Assembly (NCBI GenBank): GCA_965278965.1
Contig: OZ257127.1
Span: 3,410,001 to 3,474,000 of the forward strand
From: UBA10649 sp965278965
GTDB taxonomy: Bacteria > Actinomycetota > Actinomycetes > S36-B12
Direction: 5' to 3'
Length of the DNA stretch: 64,000 nucleotides
Part shown: one piece after another, positions 27,624-35,980 of the stretch
Layout: each line of letters starts with the position of its first letter
Numbering within the stretch: the first letter of the stretch is position 1
Position numbers and translations under genes: made by a program
The notes under the pieces: generated by a model
The model's database searches: none
The model's input: the letters and a program-made list of their open reading frames with translations, nothing else
Told to the model about the DNA's origin: nothing

Positions 27624-28450
27624 CGTGCGTGCTCGGTCGCCGCGACGTGACCGTTCGCTTGTTCCACGTCGGTCGCCGGCGTCGTCCCGTTGTCCCCGAG
27701 CCGAGTGTGCAGGTCGGCGAGCTGCTTCTCGAGCGCATCGAGCTTTCGCAGGACCAGCCGGATCTCGCTGTCCTGCTCGCCGCGCAGCCGCGTGAGCAGC
27801 GAGCTCGCGAGGCCGGCCGAGACGATGCCGAGCAGGCTGATGCCGAGGACCATCAGGCCCACCGCCACGATCCGGCCCTCGAACGTCACGGGGTAGGCAT
27901 CGCCGTAGCCGACCGTCGAGATCGTCTCGGCCGCCCACCACAACGCCTCGCCGAAGCTGTTGATGTTCGAGCCTGGCGCACCTCGCTCAGCCGACAGCAC
28001 GGAGAGCGCCCCGAGAAGCGCCAGGAAGACGACCGCGACACAGATCGCCATGGCAGCGCGCCCGACCGCGAGCCGGGCACCGCGCTGGACCAGCCACTGG
28101 CCGGCGGTGATGACGCGGAGCACGCGCAAGGCCCGGAACGCCGGGATGACGACGGCGATCACGTCGATCGGGTGATGGACCAGGTAGTCGATCCGGCGGG
28201 GTGCGAGGACGACGCGGATGACTAGGTCGATCACGAACGACAGCCAGATTCCGTTCGACACGATGTTGAGCAGCGACTGCTGGGTCTGCGACAGCCCGGT
28301 AGCGAGGACCTGGATCGTGAAGATCCCGAGGTACACCAGCGCCAGCACGACCATCGCGAACGAGGTTCGCTGCTCGTAGGCCTCGACGCGGGCCTCCCTC
28401 TGCGCGAGCACGGCCGTGCGCTCCTCATCGGTCGGCGGCACCCTCGCCAT
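27620..28450 (-). CDS. Voltage-gated K+ channel-like protein
   Basis: A 276-residue membrane protein. The selectivity filter TVGYGD is at residues 179-184, between the pore helix EALWWAAETIS and the last transmembrane helix. An S4-like segment FRALRVLRVI (residues 105-114) carries regularly spaced arginines. The C-terminal 60 residues form a coiled coil (LRKLDALEKQLADL), likely for tetramer assembly. Start ATG 28450 overlaps the methyltransferase stop by one base (TGATG), so the two are one transcript. Confidence 0.85.
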   Translation of the reverse strand: MARVPPTDEERTAVLAQREARVEAYEQRTSFAMVVLALVYLGIFTIQVLATGLSQTQQSLLNIVSNGIWLSFVIDLVIRVVLAPRRIDYLVHHPIDVIAVVIPAFRALRVLRVITAGQWLVQRGARLAVGRAAMAICVAVVFLALLGALSVLSAERGAPGSNINSFGEALWWAAETISTVGYGDAYPVTFEGRIVAVGLMVLGISLLGIVSAGLASSLLTRLRGEQDSEIRLVLRKLDALEKQLADLHTRLGDNGTTPATDVEQANGHVAATEHAR

Positions 28451-29130
28451 CACGCCCCCGCCCGGACGATCGCGATGCTGAACCCGTCCCAGCCCTTGGC
28501 GCCGACGGTCTGGATGGCGGTGCCGTCCAACCGCGGGCTGGTGGCGATGTCGTGCAGGAACGTCCGTACCCCCTGGACCCGCGGGTCCGCTGCCGCGGGA
28601 TCGACGACCTCTCCGTCACGCACGACGTTGTCGCCGACGATGACCGTGCCCGGCCGGGAGAGTTGCAGGCTCAGCCGGAGGTACTCGGGGTTCCCCGGCT
28701 TGTCGGCGTCGATGAACACCAGGTCGTACGGATCGACCTGCTGTGCCACGAGGTGCTCGAGAGAGACGGCCGCCGGACCCTCGAGGAGGGTGACCCGTCG
28801 GTCCACCTCCGCCCGCGCGAAGTTGCGACGCGCGAGGGCGGCATGGTCCGGGTCGACCTCCAGGGTCGTCACGTGGCCCTCCGGCCCTACGGCCCGGGCG
28901 AGCCAGATCGTGCTGTAGCCGGCGAGCGTGCCGATCTCCAGCACCCGGCGGGCACCGACCATCTCGGCGAGCAGGGCGAGCAGCTTGCCCTGGTTCGGGG
29001 TGACCTCGTGCGACGGGAAGCCGGCGTGACGGGCTGACTGCCGGGCGGCGACGAGGTACGCGTCCTCCTCCACGAGCTCGCGCACCATGTAGGCATCGAC
29101 GGCCTCCCATGCCTGCGGGTCCGACTGCAT
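28450..29130 (-). CDS. SAM-dependent O-methyltransferase (family 3)
   Basis: A 226-residue catechol/caffeoyl-CoA-type O-methyltransferase. Motif I is VLEIGTLAGYSTIWLA. The metal/SAM region is FIDADKPGNPEYL, then IVGDNVVRDGEV. ATG 29130 gives the family's usual N-terminus; the longer frame adds residues that overlap the divergent promoter. Substrate unknown. Confidence 0.85.
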   Translation of the reverse strand: MQSDPQAWEAVDAYMVRELVEEDAYLVAARQSARHAGFPSHEVTPNQGKLLALLAEMVGARRVLEIGTLAGYSTIWLARAVGPEGHVTTLEVDPDHAALARRNFARAEVDRRVTLLEGPAAVSLEHLVAQQVDPYDLVFIDADKPGNPEYLRLSLQLSRPGTVIVGDNVVRDGEVVDPAAADPRVQGVRTFLHDIATSPRLDGTAIQTVGAKGWDGFSIAIVRAGA

Positions 29131-29180
29131 GGCGTCACCCTGCCAGAGGGTGCCGGAGGGGTGGGGAACGCGCGCCGTCG

Positions 29181-29210
29181 ATGACAGATAAGTCACAACT
29201 TATGTATAGT
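29181..29210 (+). promoter_or_regulatory. SRPBCC-arsR promoter with an internal palindromic operator
   Basis: -35 ATGACA at 29181-29186, 18-bp spacer, -10 TATAGT at 29205-29210. Inside the spacer is the perfect palindrome ATAAGT-CACA-ACTTAT (29188-29203). Its 6-4-6 form and place suit an ArsR-family operator; the regulator is encoded in the same operon. The site is AT-rich, unlike its surroundings. Confidence 0.8.
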
Positions 29211-29237
29211 CGACGCACACCCGACGGAAGGGCTCCG

Positions 29238-29888
29238 ATGGAGATCCAGATCGACCCCGTGACGACGGCCGGGCTGACCGCGCGCGAAGTGCGGACCGGC
29301 TCGCGTGACGACGCTCCCACCCGGCTGGTCGTGGCACGCCGCACCTACCCGACCGACGTCGACGACCTCTGGGACGCCCTCACCAACGCCGAACGCCTGC
29401 CGCGGTGGTTCCTGCCGGTGACCGGCGACCTCGAGGTCGGCGGGCGCTACCAGCTCGTCGGCAACGCCGGGGGCACCGTCGAACGGTGTGACCGGCCTCG
29501 ATCGTTCGCGGTCACGTGGGAGATGGGCCCGATGGTGTCGTGGCTGACCGTCACGCTGACCGCGGTGCCGGACGGCACGACGCTCGAGCTCGTGCACGAG
29601 GCGCCGGTCGACCCGGCGTTCTGGGAGCAGTTCGGTCCCGGCGCCGTCGGTGTCGGCTGGGACCTCGGGCTCATGGGCCTGGGCCTGTACGTGCAGAGCC
29701 GCTCCGACAACGACGCGGCCTCCTTCGAGACGTGGACCCTCTCGCCCACCGGCGTCGCGTTCGTCGAGGCGGCCGCCAGCGGGTGGGCCCGTGCGGCCGC
29801 CGCGGACGGCGACGACGCGGGCGCCGCCGCAGAGGCCGCCCAGCGGACGGTCACGTTCTACACGGTTCCGCCGACGGAGCAGGGGTAG
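29238..29888 (+). CDS. SRPBCC (AHSA1-like) domain protein
   Basis: A 216-residue protein with an AHSA1/START-type fold: RTYPTDVDDLWDALTNAERLPRWFLPV is the family's opening, followed by GGRYQLVGNAGGT and RSFAVTWE. Such proteins bind small hydrophobic ligands, and many sit next to an ArsR regulator as here. ATG 29238 is chosen because GGAAGG lies just upstream and the promoter above ends at 29210. The Ala-rich C-terminal 40 residues lack recognisable features. Confidence 0.78.
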   Translation: MEIQIDPVTTAGLTAREVRTGSRDDAPTRLVVARRTYPTDVDDLWDALTNAERLPRWFLPVTGDLEVGGRYQLVGNAGGTVERCDRPRSFAVTWEMGPMVSWLTVTLTAVPDGTTLELVHEAPVDPAFWEQFGPGAVGVGWDLGLMGLGLYVQSRSDNDAASFETWTLSPTGVAFVEAAASGWARAAAADGDDAGAAAEAAQRTVTFYTVPPTEQG

Positions 29889-29896
29889 ACGACGAC

Positions 29897-30286
29897 GTGA
29901 CGTCCATCGCGGGCGCGGCGCTGTCGGCGCTCGGTGACCCCGTGCGTCGACGGATCCTCGTCGCCCTGTCGGCGGGGGAGCTGCCGGTGGGCGAGGTCGT
30001 CGCGGCCTTGCGCGCCGACGCCGCGATCTCCCAGCCTGCCGTCTCCCAGCACCTGAAGGTCCTGCACGCCGCCGGCCTGGTCCGCGTCCGCCCCGATGGC
30101 CGGCGGCGCCTCCACGCGATCGAGCCTGCGGGGATCGCGGCGGCGCGGGCGTGGCTGGACGCGCTCGCCGACCCGCTGCGGGCCTTCCAGCAGCCGCTCG
30201 ACGCGCTGGCGACCGAGGTCGCACGCGGCCGGAGGCGCGCAGCTGCGACGGCCCCGTCGCTCGGGAGCCGCTCGGCGTCCGCGTGA
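29897..30286 (+). CDS. ArsR-family transcriptional regulator
   Basis: A 129-residue winged-helix repressor. ALGDPVRRRILVALS starts the fold, and the recognition helix is ISQPAVSQHLKVLHAAGLVRVR. There is no cysteine metal site, so the signal is probably organic or acts through a partner protein. It starts 8 bp after the SRPBCC stop and most likely controls the palindrome at 29188-29203. Basic tail (RGRRR). Confidence 0.85.
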   Translation: MTSIAGAALSALGDPVRRRILVALSAGELPVGEVVAALRADAAISQPAVSQHLKVLHAAGLVRVRPDGRRRLHAIEPAGIAAARAWLDALADPLRAFQQPLDALATEVARGRRRAAATAPSLGSRSASA

Positions 30287-30319
30287 GGGCCGAGCGGTGC
30301 TCACGGCACCGGCGATCGG

Positions 30320-30649
30320 TCAGCCGGGTTGATCCCCCGCGGTGGACGTAGCGGGCCGTAGGAGGCCGTACGCGGCGAGTCCCGCGACGACCGACATCGT
30401 GATCGCCGACGGCCAGGCACCGATGATGCGCCCGAGCGGGTGCGAGATGGCGAAGGCCACGACGAACGCGGCGAGCGCGGCGAGCGTGCGTGCGGGACCA
30501 GCGAATCGCCAGGCGAGGGTGCCGGCCAGGACGGCGCCCGCCACGAGCACGACGCCGCCGAGCCACCGCGCTCCGGTCAGCTCCGCGACGGCGAAGCCGA
30601 CCAGGAGGGTCAGCGCACCGGTAGCGGCGATCCGTGCCCGCCGGACCAC
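30320..30649 (-). CDS. Small integral membrane protein, unknown
   Basis: A 109-residue protein with about four hydrophobic helices and little else: ATGALTLLVGFAVAELTG, a Leu/Val/Gly-rich pair in the middle, and ITMSVVAGLAAYGLL. It starts 3 bp after the phosphatase stop, so is last in a leuA-phosphatase-this gene transcript. It resembles DUF3017-type actinobacterial membrane proteins, but I cannot confirm that. Confidence 0.5.
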   Translation of the reverse strand: MVRRARIAATGALTLLVGFAVAELTGARWLGGVVLVAGAVLAGTLAWRFAGPARTLAALAAFVVAFAISHPLGRIIGAWPSAITMSVVAGLAAYGLLRPATSTAGDQPG

Positions 30650-30652
30650 CTG

Positions 30653-31432
30653 CTACGCCCCGAGCCGGGTGCGGACCCGTGCGACGGTCTCGTCGTCGAC
30701 CCCGAGCCCGGACCGCAGGTACTCGTCGACGGAGCCGAACTCGTCGGTCGCGGTCGCGATCGCCGAGGAGAGGTACTCCGGCCGCACCATGATCATGTCG
30801 GCGAGGGCGGTCGCGTCGCCGCCCGCGGCGCCGAAGGCCTCGAGCATCGGCGTGTATGCCAGCCGGATCGGGTCGGACGAGCGCAGGTAGTCGGCGACGA
30901 TGTCGTCGTCCGACGTGCCCGCGATGTGCTGAAGCAGGGCGATAGCCCAACCGGTCCGGTCCTTGCCCGCCGTGCAGTGCACGACGGCGGCACCGTCGCC
31001 GTCCGCGAACGCTTCGAGGAAGGTCCGGTAGGCGGACCGGGCCGACGGGAGGAGCACGAGGTCGCGGTACGTCTGGATCATCAGTGCGTGCGCGCGACCG
31101 TTGCCGACGGCGTCGTTGATCGCGCCGATGTCCGCCCCGGCCGCGTTGCCCGTCACGAGCCGCTCCATCGCGGTAGCGCCGCTCGTGGGCGCGTCCGCGA
31201 GCACGTCGAGGGTCACGACGCGCACGCCCGCCGGCAGCTGGTCCGGACGTGCCGCGGACGCGCGCGCGGTCCGCAGGTCGAAGACGATCGTCACCCCGAG
31301 GGTGACAAGGGCCCGCTGGTCCGCCTCCGTCGCGTCTGCGAGCTGCGACGACCGGAACACGACTCCGGGACGCAGGGAGCCTGTTGCCAGGCCACCGGCG
31401 TCCCGGAAGTTCGGGAGGTCAGGCAGCGCCAT
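30653..31432 (-). CDS. Protein tyrosine phosphatase (tyrosine/serine, MptpB-like)
   Basis: A 259-residue phosphatase. The P-loop is HCTAGKDRTGWA, where Cys is the nucleophile and the extra Lys-Asp is typical of the Tyr_phosphatase3/lipid-phosphatase-like branch. The N-terminus NFRDAGGLATG is the family's opening. Start ATG 31432 overlaps the leuA stop by 14 bp, so translation is probably coupled to leuA. Cytoplasmic or secreted location is unclear; there is no signal peptide. Confidence 0.85.
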   Translation of the reverse strand: MALPDLPNFRDAGGLATGSLRPGVVFRSSQLADATEADQRALVTLGVTIVFDLRTARASAARPDQLPAGVRVVTLDVLADAPTSGATAMERLVTGNAAGADIGAINDAVGNGRAHALMIQTYRDLVLLPSARSAYRTFLEAFADGDGAAVVHCTAGKDRTGWAIALLQHIAGTSDDDIVADYLRSSDPIRLAYTPMLEAFGAAGGDATALADMIMVRPEYLSSAIATATDEFGSVDEYLRSGLGVDDETVARVRTRLGA

Positions 31433-33185
31433 CCGGCTCCTCACGCACCGCCCGGTTGACGGCGCTGACGATCGCCTTGAGCGACGACGTGGTGATTGAC
31501 GGGTCGACCCCGACCCCCCACAGGACGCGCCCCGCCACCGCGCACTCGACGTACGACGCCGCCTTCGCGTCGCCCCCGGAGGACATCGCGTGCTCGACGT
31601 AGTCGAGGACCCGCACGTCGATCCCATGGCTCGCCACCGCGTCGCAGAAAGCAGCGACCGGTCCGTTGCCGGTCCCGTGGAGCGTGATCTCGTCGCCGCG
31701 GTCGGTCAGGGCCACGTCGAGCTGCGTCTCGCCGTCGACGTTCGAGTCCTGCTTGACCGAGACCAGGCGGAACCGACCCCACGGGGCAGCCGGGTCGGGG
31801 AGGTACTCACCGGAGAACGCCGCCCACATCTCGCCCGGGCCGACCTCGCCGCCCTCGGAGTCGGTGACCTGCTGGATCACCTGCGAGAACTCGATCTGGA
31901 GCCGACGGGGCAGGTCGAGCTTGTGCTCGGTCCGCATGATGTAGGCGACGCCGCCCTTGCCGGACTGGGAGTTGACCCGGATGACGGCCTCGTAGGTGCG
32001 GCCCACGTCCTGCGGGTCGATCGGCAGGTACGGCACGGCCCAGCGGAAGTCCGCGACCGCGACTCCCGCCTCGGCCGCGTCGGTCTCCATCGACTTCAGG
32101 CCCTTGTTGATCGCATCCTGGTGGGACCCGGAGAAGGCCGTGTAGACGAGGTCGCCGCCGTAGGGGTGACGCTCGTGCACGGGGATCTGGTTGCAGTACT
32201 CGACCGTGCGGCGGATCTCGTCGATGTCGCGGAAGTCGATCTGAGGATCGACTCCGTGGCTGAACAGGTTCATCCCGAGCGTGACGAGGCAGACGTTCCC
32301 GGTGCGCTCACCGTTGCCGAACAGGCAGCCCTCGATGCGGTCGGCACCGGCCAGGTAGCCGAGCTCGGCGGCCGCGACCGCGGTGCCGCGGTCGTTGTGC
32401 GGATGCAGGGACAGCACGATCGAGTCGCGGCGGGACAGGTTGCGGTGCATCCACTCGATCGAGTCGGCGTAGACGTTCGGCGTCGCCATCTCGACCGTCG
32501 CCGGCAGGTTCAAGATGACCTTGCGCTCGGGTGTCGGCTGCCACACGTCGGTGACGGCGTTGCAGATCTCGAGGGCGAACTCCAGCTCGGTCCCGGTGTA
32601 GGACTCGGGGGAGTACTCGAAGAAGACGTCGGTCTCGTCGGCGATCTCGTCCGCGTACTTCTTGCACAGCTGCGCGCCGTGGACGGCGATGTCCACGATG
32701 CCGGCCTGGTCGAGGCCGAAGACGACGCGGCGCTGCAGGGTCGAGGTCGAGTTGTACAGGTGGACGATCGCCTGCTTCGCCCCGCGGATCGCCTCGAACG
32801 TCCGCTCGATCAGGTGCTCGCGCGACTGCGTCAGGACCTGGATCACGACGTCGTCGGGGATGTGGCCGTCGTCGATCAGCAGGCGGACGAAGTCGAAGTC
32901 GGTCTGCGACGCCGACGGGAAGCCGACCTCGATCTCCTTGTAGCCCATCTCGACGAGAAGGGTGAACATGCGCAGCTTGCGCGCCGGTGTCATCGGGTCG
33001 ATCAGGGCCTGGTTGCCGTCGCGCAGGTCCACGGCGCACCAGCGCGGCGCGGTCGTGATCGTCTTGTCGGGCCAGGTGCGGTCGTGCAGGGAGATCGGCG
33101 TGAACGGCTGGTATCGCCGGTACGCCATCGGAGAGGGTTGCTGGGCGTTGCGCGCGTCGTACGCGACCGTGCGGTCGAAGGTCAT
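31419..33185 (-). CDS. leuA: 2-isopropylmalate synthase
   Basis: A 588-residue enzyme committing 2-oxoisovalerate to leucine. The catalytic barrel opens with RWCAVDLRDGNQALIDPM. The metal motif is LSLHPHNDRGTAV, and GCLFGNGERTGNV is a second family signature. The C-terminal regulatory domain for leucine feedback ends the protein. ATG 33185 has AGGAGC upstream. A Leu-rich leader peptide and hairpin precede it. It is the long actinobacterial type. Confidence 0.94.
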   Translation of the reverse strand: MTFDRTVAYDARNAQQPSPMAYRRYQPFTPISLHDRTWPDKTITTAPRWCAVDLRDGNQALIDPMTPARKLRMFTLLVEMGYKEIEVGFPSASQTDFDFVRLLIDDGHIPDDVVIQVLTQSREHLIERTFEAIRGAKQAIVHLYNSTSTLQRRVVFGLDQAGIVDIAVHGAQLCKKYADEIADETDVFFEYSPESYTGTELEFALEICNAVTDVWQPTPERKVILNLPATVEMATPNVYADSIEWMHRNLSRRDSIVLSLHPHNDRGTAVAAAELGYLAGADRIEGCLFGNGERTGNVCLVTLGMNLFSHGVDPQIDFRDIDEIRRTVEYCNQIPVHERHPYGGDLVYTAFSGSHQDAINKGLKSMETDAAEAGVAVADFRWAVPYLPIDPQDVGRTYEAVIRVNSQSGKGGVAYIMRTEHKLDLPRRLQIEFSQVIQQVTDSEGGEVGPGEMWAAFSGEYLPDPAAPWGRFRLVSVKQDSNVDGETQLDVALTDRGDEITLHGTGNGPVAAFCDAVASHGIDVRVLDYVEHAMSSGGDAKAASYVECAVAGRVLWGVGVDPSITTSSLKAIVSAVNRAVREEPDGAA

Positions 33186-33240
33186 CGGGGGCTCCTGGTT
33201 CGTCGGTTCGGCGGATTGCTTACCGGCGAACGACGAACAG

Positions 33241-33278
33241 CCGCGACAAGGGGGCCGGTGGACTAGGCCTTGTCGCGG
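33241..33278 (-). promoter_or_regulatory. leuA leader hairpin
   Basis: Arms CCGCGACAAGG and CCTTGTCGCGG (33268-33278 and 33241-33251) pair perfectly over 11 bp. The 5' arm lies in the end of the leader peptide. No T-run follows, so control may be on translation or an anti-structure rather than simple termination. Confidence 0.7.
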
Positions 33279-33304
33279 CAGCGAAGGAGCAGGCTCGCCG
33301 TCAT
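33263..33304 (-). CDS. leuA leader peptide (MTASLLLRCRDKA)
   Basis: A 13-residue frame, ATG to TAG, 77 bp before leuA with three consecutive leucine codons CTG-CTC-CTT. The codons for RCRDKA form the first arm of the downstream hairpin, so ribosome stalling at Leu would change folding. Confidence 0.8.
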   Translation of the reverse strand: MTASLLLRCRDKA

Positions 33305-33319
33305 GATGGCCGGAGCGTA

Positions 33320-33598
33320 TCAGGTGGCAGGCGCGACCTGGGCCCCGAGGACGGTCGTCGTCCCATCGACCGCGGGTCCGGGCGGCTGCCGGCGGCCGAC
33401 CGCGAAGTACGTGATCGGGCCGACGAAGTTGACGGCGATCGCCACGGCCCACAGGCCCTTTCGCCCCCGCACGAGTGCTGACGGTCGGCGGGCGAGGTCG
33501 ACCCAGGCGGTCACGGCGAGCGCGACCTGCACGGCCCCGGCGGCCACCGTCGCCGTGCGCTGCGTCGGTGTCAGGTCGTTCCAGCTCTTCCTGGTCAT
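33320..33598 (-). CDS. Small PLDc_N-domain membrane protein
   Basis: A 92-residue protein: a polar start (MTRKSWNDLTPTQR), one hydrophobic helix, a basic loop, then a second helix KGLWAVAIAVNFVGPITYFAVGRR, the signature of the phospholipase D-nuclease N-terminal (cardiolipin-synthase-like) domain found in short membrane proteins. No nuclease part. Start ATG 33598 has GGAG about 8 bp upstream. Function unknown. The 188-bp gap to leuB holds only the two promoter regions. Confidence 0.6.
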   Translation of the reverse strand: MTRKSWNDLTPTQRTATVAAGAVQVALAVTAWVDLARRPSALVRGRKGLWAVAIAVNFVGPITYFAVGRRQPPGPAVDGTTTVLGAQVAPAT

Positions 33599-33773
33599 CT
33601 GGTGGCTCCGATCGTTCACGTCGTCCTGCCGGCGGACCCTGGGCCGGTCCGCCTGCACCACTGTTGCCGATCCACGACCTCGTTGCCAGGCGACGTAGTG
33701 ACGCGTTCAGCGCCGCAGACGTGTTGGCCTCACGTATCGGTGGCCCGTTGGGATCGTTGCCAGGACCCCTCAG

Positions 33774-33779
33774 TAGCCT
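33774..33779 (+). promoter_or_regulatory. -10 box before leuB
   Basis: TAGCCT ends 7 bp before ATG 33787 with no ribosome-binding site, so leuB is probably leaderless. Confidence 0.4.
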
Positions 33780-33786
33780 TCCGGCC

Positions 33787-34848
33787 ATGTCGCGCACCCT
33801 GAACATCGCCCTGATCCCTGGTGACGGAATCGGGACGGAGGTCGTCGCCGAGGCCATCAAGGTCCTCGACGCGATCGCGCCTGCTGCCGGCCTCGACGTC
33901 TCCACGACGGAGTACGACCTGGGCGCCCGCCGCTACAACCAGACCGGCGAGTTGCTGCCCGACGAGGTCGTCACCGAGCTGCGCGGCTACGACGCGATCC
34001 TGCTGGGGGCGATCGGCGATCCGTCGGTGCCCCCGGGCGTGCTCGAGCGCGGGGTGCTGCTGCCGCTGCGGTTCGTGATGGACCATCACGTGAACCTGCG
34101 TCCTGTTCGGCTTTACCCCGGAGTGACCACCGGTCCGCTGGCGGGCAAGGGGCCGGCCGAGATCGACTTCGTCGTGTGCCGCGAGGGCACCGAAGGCCCC
34201 TACGTCGGTGCGGGAGGCCGGCTGCGTCCGGGCACGCCGCACGAGGTGTCCACGGAGGTCAGCCTGAACACCGCCTACGGGGCGGAGCGGATCATCCGCG
34301 ACGCGTTCGACCGGGCGATGCGCCGCCGCAAGAAGGTCACGCTCGTCCACAAGACCAACGTGCTGGTCCACGCCGGCAAGACCTGGCAGGAGGCGTTCGA
34401 CCGCGTCGCGGTGGAGTACCCCGAGGTCGAGACGGACTACTGCCACGTCGACGCAGCGGCGATGTACTTCCTCACCCAGCCTGAGCGGTTCGACGTCGTC
34501 GTGACGGACAACCTGTTCGGCGACATCCTCACCGACATCGGTGCGGCGATCGGCGGGGGTATCGGGCTCGCAGCCAGTGGCAACATCGACCCCTCGCGGT
34601 CGAACCCGTCCATGTTCGAGCCTGTCCACGGTTCGGCTCCGGACATCGCCGGGCAGGGCAAGGCCGACCCGACAGCCACCGTCATGAGCCTGGCGATGCT
34701 GCTCGACCACGTTGGCGAGGCTGGCGCCGCCGGGTGGATCGAGACCGCGGTCGCGGAGGATCTGTCCACCCGCGGCGACAGCGTCCGCTCCACGTCCGAG
34801 ATCGGCGATGCGCTCGCGGCTAAGGCGCTCGCCGCATCCGCGGGGTAG
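33787..34848 (+). CDS. leuB: 3-isopropylmalate dehydrogenase
   Basis: A 353-residue NAD-dependent decarboxylating dehydrogenase of leucine synthesis. IPGDGIGTEV opens the protein. The substrate/metal motif is TDNLFGDILTDIGAAIGGGIG and the adenine-binding part is PVHGSAPDIAGQGKADP. ATG 33787 is chosen over longer in-frame starts because the family begins just before IALIPGDG. The TAG stop is part of the -10 of ilvE. Confidence 0.95.
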   Translation: MSRTLNIALIPGDGIGTEVVAEAIKVLDAIAPAAGLDVSTTEYDLGARRYNQTGELLPDEVVTELRGYDAILLGAIGDPSVPPGVLERGVLLPLRFVMDHHVNLRPVRLYPGVTTGPLAGKGPAEIDFVVCREGTEGPYVGAGGRLRPGTPHEVSTEVSLNTAYGAERIIRDAFDRAMRRRKKVTLVHKTNVLVHAGKTWQEAFDRVAVEYPEVETDYCHVDAAAMYFLTQPERFDVVVTDNLFGDILTDIGAAIGGGIGLAASGNIDPSRSNPSMFEPVHGSAPDIAGQGKADPTATVMSLAMLLDHVGEAGAAGWIETAVAEDLSTRGDSVRSTSEIGDALAAKALAASAG

Positions 34849-34851
34849 GTT
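34846..34851 (+). promoter_or_regulatory. -10 box of a probable leaderless ilvE promoter
   Basis: TAGGTT lies 6 bp before ATG 34858; its first three bases are the leuB stop codon. Confidence 0.5.
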
Positions 34852-34857
34852 CTGAGC

Positions 34858-35979
34858 ATGACGACCATCGACCTGGGCACCTCGCTGTGGCCGATCGCGC
34901 TGGCTCCGTCGGACCATACGACTCCGGCGGACGCGCGCGAGAAGATCCTGGACGATCCCGGTTTCGGCCGGTACGCGACCGACCACATGGTTCAGGCGAC
35001 GTGGACGGTCGATGCCGGCTGGCAGGACGCCCGTCTCGTGCCCTACGCCCCGCTGCAGCTCGACCCCCTGACGAACTTCCTGCACTACGGCCAGGCCATC
35101 TTCGAGGGGCTGAAGGCTTACCGGCACGCGGACGGCAGCATCCGGACCTTCCGGCCCGTGCAGAACGCCGAGCGGTTCGCCCGCTCCGCCCGTCGTCTGG
35201 CGATGTCCGAGCTCCCCGTCGAGCTGTTCCTCGGCTCGATCGAGGCGCTCGTTCGCCAGGACCGCGACTGGGTCCCGTCCGGGCAGGAGCGCAGCCTCTA
35301 CCTGCGCCCGTTCATGCTCGGCACCGAGGTCGGCCTCGGCGTGCGTCCGTCGAACCAGTACGACTACCTGCTGGTGGCGTCGCCGGCCGGTGCCTACTTC
35401 CCGCGCGGCCTGAAGCCGGTGACCGTCTGGATCTCCGACGACTACGTCCGTGCCGCCCCGGGTGGGACGGGGGAGGCCAAGTGCGCGGGCAACTACGCGG
35501 CCTCGCTCGTGGCGCAGGCCGAGGCCGCCCAGCACGGCTGCGACCAGGTCGTGTGGCTGGATGCCGTCGAGCGTCGCTGGATCGAGGAGATGGGCGGGAT
35601 GAACCTGTACTTCGTCCGCGGCTCAGGCGATGCGGCGCGACTGGTGACCCCCGAGCTCACGGGTTCGCTGCTGCCAGGGGTCACGCGCTCGTCGCTGCTC
35701 ACGGTGGCCGAGGACCTCGGCATCCGCGCGGACGAAGGCCGGATCAGCGTCGACGAGTGGCGTGAGGGCTGCGCGAGCGGCGAGATCACCGAGGTGTTCG
35801 CCTGCGGTACCGCCGCCGTCATCACGCCCGTGGGCGAGGTCAAGTCGCGCACGAGCGGCTCGTGGACCGTGGGGGAGGGCGGCACCGGTCCGGTGACCGG
35901 TCGCCTTCGTCAGGCGCTGCTCGACATCCAGACCGGCGCGGCTCCCGACACCCACAACTGGCTGCACACGATCTGCTGA
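34858..35979 (+). CDS. ilvE: Branched-chain amino-acid aminotransferase
   Basis: A 373-residue fold-type IV PLP transaminase, the last step of Ile, Leu and Val synthesis. The PLP lysine is in GEAKCAGNYAAS. The signature EEMGGMNLYFV and the C-terminal FACGTAAVITPVGEVK are characteristic. It starts 9 bp after leuB from what looks like its own leaderless promoter. Confidence 0.95.
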   Translation: MTTIDLGTSLWPIALAPSDHTTPADAREKILDDPGFGRYATDHMVQATWTVDAGWQDARLVPYAPLQLDPLTNFLHYGQAIFEGLKAYRHADGSIRTFRPVQNAERFARSARRLAMSELPVELFLGSIEALVRQDRDWVPSGQERSLYLRPFMLGTEVGLGVRPSNQYDYLLVASPAGAYFPRGLKPVTVWISDDYVRAAPGGTGEAKCAGNYAASLVAQAEAAQHGCDQVVWLDAVERRWIEEMGGMNLYFVRGSGDAARLVTPELTGSLLPGVTRSSLLTVAEDLGIRADEGRISVDEWREGCASGEITEVFACGTAAVITPVGEVKSRTSGSWTVGEGGTGPVTGRLRQALLDIQTGAAPDTHNWLHTIC

Positions 35980-35980
35980 C

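Noticed and set aside
23737..31432. Accessory block as a genomic island
   Set aside because: No integrase, tRNA boundary, flanking direct repeat or visible drop in GC. The genes look like ordinary lineage-specific content.
31590..33266. 558-codon plus-strand frame antisense to leuA
   Set aside because: Shadow of leuA: Asp/Val/Arg-rich with no recognisable domain, while leuA on the minus strand has all family motifs.
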